A stretch of DNA of 64,000 nt from JBDLRH01 sp039800165 (GTDB lineage Bacteria; Pseudomonadota; Gammaproteobacteria; Burkholderiales; Burkholderiaceae_C): assembly GCA_039800165.1 (NCBI GenBank), contig JBDLRH010000004.1, positions 1-64,000 on the forward strand. Reading direction: 5' to 3'. Shown piece by piece: positions 62,440 through 64,000 of the stretch. The notes under the pieces are model-generated. The model worked only from the letters and a program-made list of their open reading frames with translations. It was not told the origin of the DNA and ran no database searches. The position numbers and the translations under genes are program-made. The number at the start of each line of letters is the position of its first letter. Position 1 is the stretch's first letter.

Positions 62440-63861
62440 CTACCGAGCAGCCTCGGCCAGCTCGCGCGCCAGCCGGTTGTGCCGCTCCACCAGCGGCCCC
62501 AGGTCCACGGTGGCCAAGCGCCCCTGATCCACCACCACCCGGCCGTGCACCACGGTGTAGGCCGCCTGCGCGCTGGCGCACAGCAGCAACGCGCCCAGCG
62601 GGTCGTGCACCGCGCCCCCGGCAAACGGCAGGCCGCGCACATCAAAGACAGCCAGATCCGCGCACATGCCCGGCGCCAGGTGGCCGATGTCGCCGCGCCC
62701 CAGCACCTGCGCGCCGCCGCGCGTGGCCAGCGCCAGCGCATCGCGCGCGGTCATCTCGGCCGGGCCGTGGTCGCAACCGAAAGGCGCCAGCGCGCGGCCC
62801 ACCCGCGCCAGCAGCATGGCCTGGCGTGCCTCGTTCAGCATCTGGGCCGCGTCGTTGCTGGCGCTGCCGTCCACGCCCAGGCCCACCGGCACGCCGGCAT
62901 CCACCATGCGCCGCACCGGCGCGATGCCGCTGGCCAGCCGCATGTTGCTGCACGGGCAGTGCGCCACGCCGGTGCGGGTGGCGGCAAACAGGCTGATGCC
63001 TTCGTCGTCGAGCTTCACGCAGTGCGCATGCCACACGTCGCTGCCGGTCCAGCCGAGGTCCTGCGCGTACTGCGCGGGGGTGCAGCCGAACTTCGCGGCG
63101 CTGTAGGCCACGTCATGGTCGTTCTCGGCCAGGTGGGTGTGCAGCCGCACGCCGTGCGCGCCGAAGCGCTGCGCATAGCTGCGCGCCAGCGCCGCCGATT
63201 CACGCATCAGCTCGCGGCTCACGCTGAAGGGCGAGCAGGGCGCCACGGCCACCTGCACCATCGCGCCGGGCGCGGCCTCGTGGTACGCCTCGATCAGCCG
63301 CTGCGTGTCACGCAGGATGTCGTCTTCGCGCTCCACCACCCGGTCGGGCGGCAGGCCGCCTTGCGACTGGCCCACGCTCATGCTGCCGCGCGTGGCCACG
63401 AAGCGCATGCCTATTTCGCGCGCCGCCCCGATGCTGTCGTCCAGCCGCACGCCATTGGGGTAGATGTAGAGGTGGTCGCTGCTGGTGGTGCAGCCGCTCA
63501 TCAGCAGCTCGGCCATCGCCACTTGCGTGGACACGCGCACCATCTCGGGCGTGAGCCCGGCCCAGATCGGGTACAAGCCGCGCAGCCAGCCAAACAGCTC
63601 GGCGTTTTGCACCGCAGGGATGGCGCGGGTGAGCGACTGGTACATGTGATGGTGGGTGTTCACCATGCCCGGAATCACCACATGGCCGCGCGCATCGATC
63701 ACGCGGTCGGCGCTGTCGGCCAGCACGGGCGGCAGCTGCGACATCGGCCCGAGGGCTTCGATGCGGTGGTCGCGGATGAACACCCAGCCGTCGCGCCACT
63801 CGGTGCGCGCATCGTCGAAGGTGGCCACGCAGTCGGCGTGGCGGATCAGCAAGGTCGGCAT
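62440..63861 (-). CDS. 8-oxoguanine deaminase (amidohydrolase family)
   Basis: 473 residues, same fold as AtzB/guanine deaminase. Zinc ligands VNTHHHMYQSLTRA (His-x-His), HTHLAENDHDV, HAHCVKLDDEG and LGVDGSASNDAAQML with the Asp. GCTTSSDHLYIYPNG and PCSPFSVSREL match the 8-oxoguanine deaminase subgroup. Converts 8-oxoguanine to urate, which would feed PuuD. Alternative: a chlorohydrolase-type triazine or other aminohydrolase. Divergent from the gene at 63955. Confidence 0.85.
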   Translation of the reverse strand: MPTLLIRHADCVATFDDARTEWRDGWVFIRDHRIEALGPMSQLPPVLADSADRVIDARGHVVIPGMVNTHHHMYQSLTRAIPAVQNAELFGWLRGLYPIWAGLTPEMVRVSTQVAMAELLMSGCTTSSDHLYIYPNGVRLDDSIGAAREIGMRFVATRGSMSVGQSQGGLPPDRVVEREDDILRDTQRLIEAYHEAAPGAMVQVAVAPCSPFSVSRELMRESAALARSYAQRFGAHGVRLHTHLAENDHDVAYSAAKFGCTPAQYAQDLGWTGSDVWHAHCVKLDDEGISLFAATRTGVAHCPCSNMRLASGIAPVRRMVDAGVPVGLGVDGSASNDAAQMLNEARQAMLLARVGRALAPFGCDHGPAEMTARDALALATRGGAQVLGRGDIGHLAPGMCADLAVFDVRGLPFAGGAVHDPLGALLLCASAQAAYTVVHGRVVVDQGRLATVDLGPLVERHNRLARELAEAAR

Positions 63862-63931
63862 GGTGACGAGCAGAAAAAAGGTGCGCTGGGTGGCCCCGAT
63901 GGCCCCCGACCGGAGGTGACAGGCGGCGCCT

Positions 63932-63950
63932 GCATTGTCGGGGACAATGC
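63932..63950. promoter_or_regulatory. Perfect inverted repeat before the last gene
   Basis: GCATTGTC-GGG-GACAATGC, 8-bp perfect arms, ends 4 bp before the ATG of the plus-strand gene. Could be an operator in the 93-bp divergent gap or an RNA stem over the ribosome site (no Shine-Dalgarno is visible between it and the ATG). Confidence 0.5.
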
Positions 63951-63954
63951 CCCC

Positions 63955-64000
63955 ATGAAGAGCTATCGCATTGCCACCATTCCGGGCGACGGCATCGGCA
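63955..64000 (+). CDS. Start of an isopropylmalate/tartrate dehydrogenase-type gene (partial)
   Basis: Only 15 residues lie in the window, MKSYRIATIPGDGIG, which is the conserved N terminus of beta-decarboxylating dehydrogenases (LeuB, Icd, tartrate dehydrogenase). The IATIPGDGIG form and the setting outside a leu operon favour tartrate dehydrogenase/decarboxylase, but LeuB cannot be excluded. Continues past the window end. Confidence 0.7.
   Translation, partial: MKSYRIATIPGDGIG

Overview
The window is GC-rich chromosomal DNA of a betaproteobacterium, most likely a Burkholderiales member of the Comamonadaceae/Rubrivivax-Leptothrix type. The reasons are gene order and content: yicC-gmk-rpoZ-spoT, a kinase/phosphatase pair followed by rph-rdgB-hemW, a urease cluster next to urtABCDE, and many Bug/TctC- and NMT1-type binding proteins. 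No prophage, insertion sequence or CRISPR array was seen. Genes are dense, mostly intact, and grouped in long runs.

Layout. 1-3.0 kb: a PAP2/vanadium-haloperoxidase-like protein with a Gly-Gly-Tyr repeat and a class III nucleotide cyclase with TPR repeats. 3.2-4.3 kb: tRNA-Arg and an orphan flagellin. 4.4-13.8 kb: housekeeping genes (greB, spoT, rpoZ, gmk, yicC, a Ser/Thr kinase and PP2C phosphatase, rph, rdgB, hemW, tRNA-Ser). 13.8-19.0 kb: urease genes ureG-F-E and C-B-x-A on the minus strand, split by a plus-strand AbrB-like/Doc toxin-antitoxin pair. 19.3-25.2 kb: the urea ABC transporter urtABCDE, divergent from ureA. 25.3-36.2 kb: a small channel-like protein, then a long minus-strand run that reads, from its upstream end, CDA-type deaminase, ferredoxin, flavodoxin-like protein, CodA-like amidohydrolase, RidA, creatininase family, an NMT1-type ABC importer, an FAD oxidase, ureD and a HAD hydrolase. 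36.3-40.6 kb: a Rieske oxygenase (plus) and a second NMT1-type importer with another deaminase (minus). 40.8-57.3 kb: a purine-ring degradation locus around a GntR regulator: M20 hydrolase, UraD-allantoate amidohydrolase fusion, PuuE, GntR | UraH, XdhABC, a two-subunit TPP enzyme, PxpABC, a small infA/RRM cold-type cluster, and PuuD. 57.4-64 kb: MBL hydrolase, TctC protein, maleate isomerase-like protein with LysR, CBS and PsiE proteins, an 8-oxoguanine deaminase, and the start of a tartrate/isopropylmalate dehydrogenase-type gene.

How it fits together. Deaminases feed xanthine to XdhABC; PuuD, UraH, UraD, PuuE and the allantoate amidohydrolase open the rings in turn; urea can be taken up by UrtABCDE and split by urease. 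Good sigma-54 (-24/-12) promoters lie in front of urtA, the ferredoxin operon, a deaminase, the Rieske oxygenase, the second importer and puuD, which points to NtrC-type nitrogen control of the whole region. A perfect palindrome (core GTGTATACAC) lies between gntR and uraH and again in front of puuD, and a degenerate copy lies in front of the second importer, so the GntR protein probably adds substrate control. The most novel candidate is the 27.5-42 kb block. It looks like an undescribed route for scavenging an N-heterocycle, possibly N-methylated, that delivers products to purine catabolism and urease.
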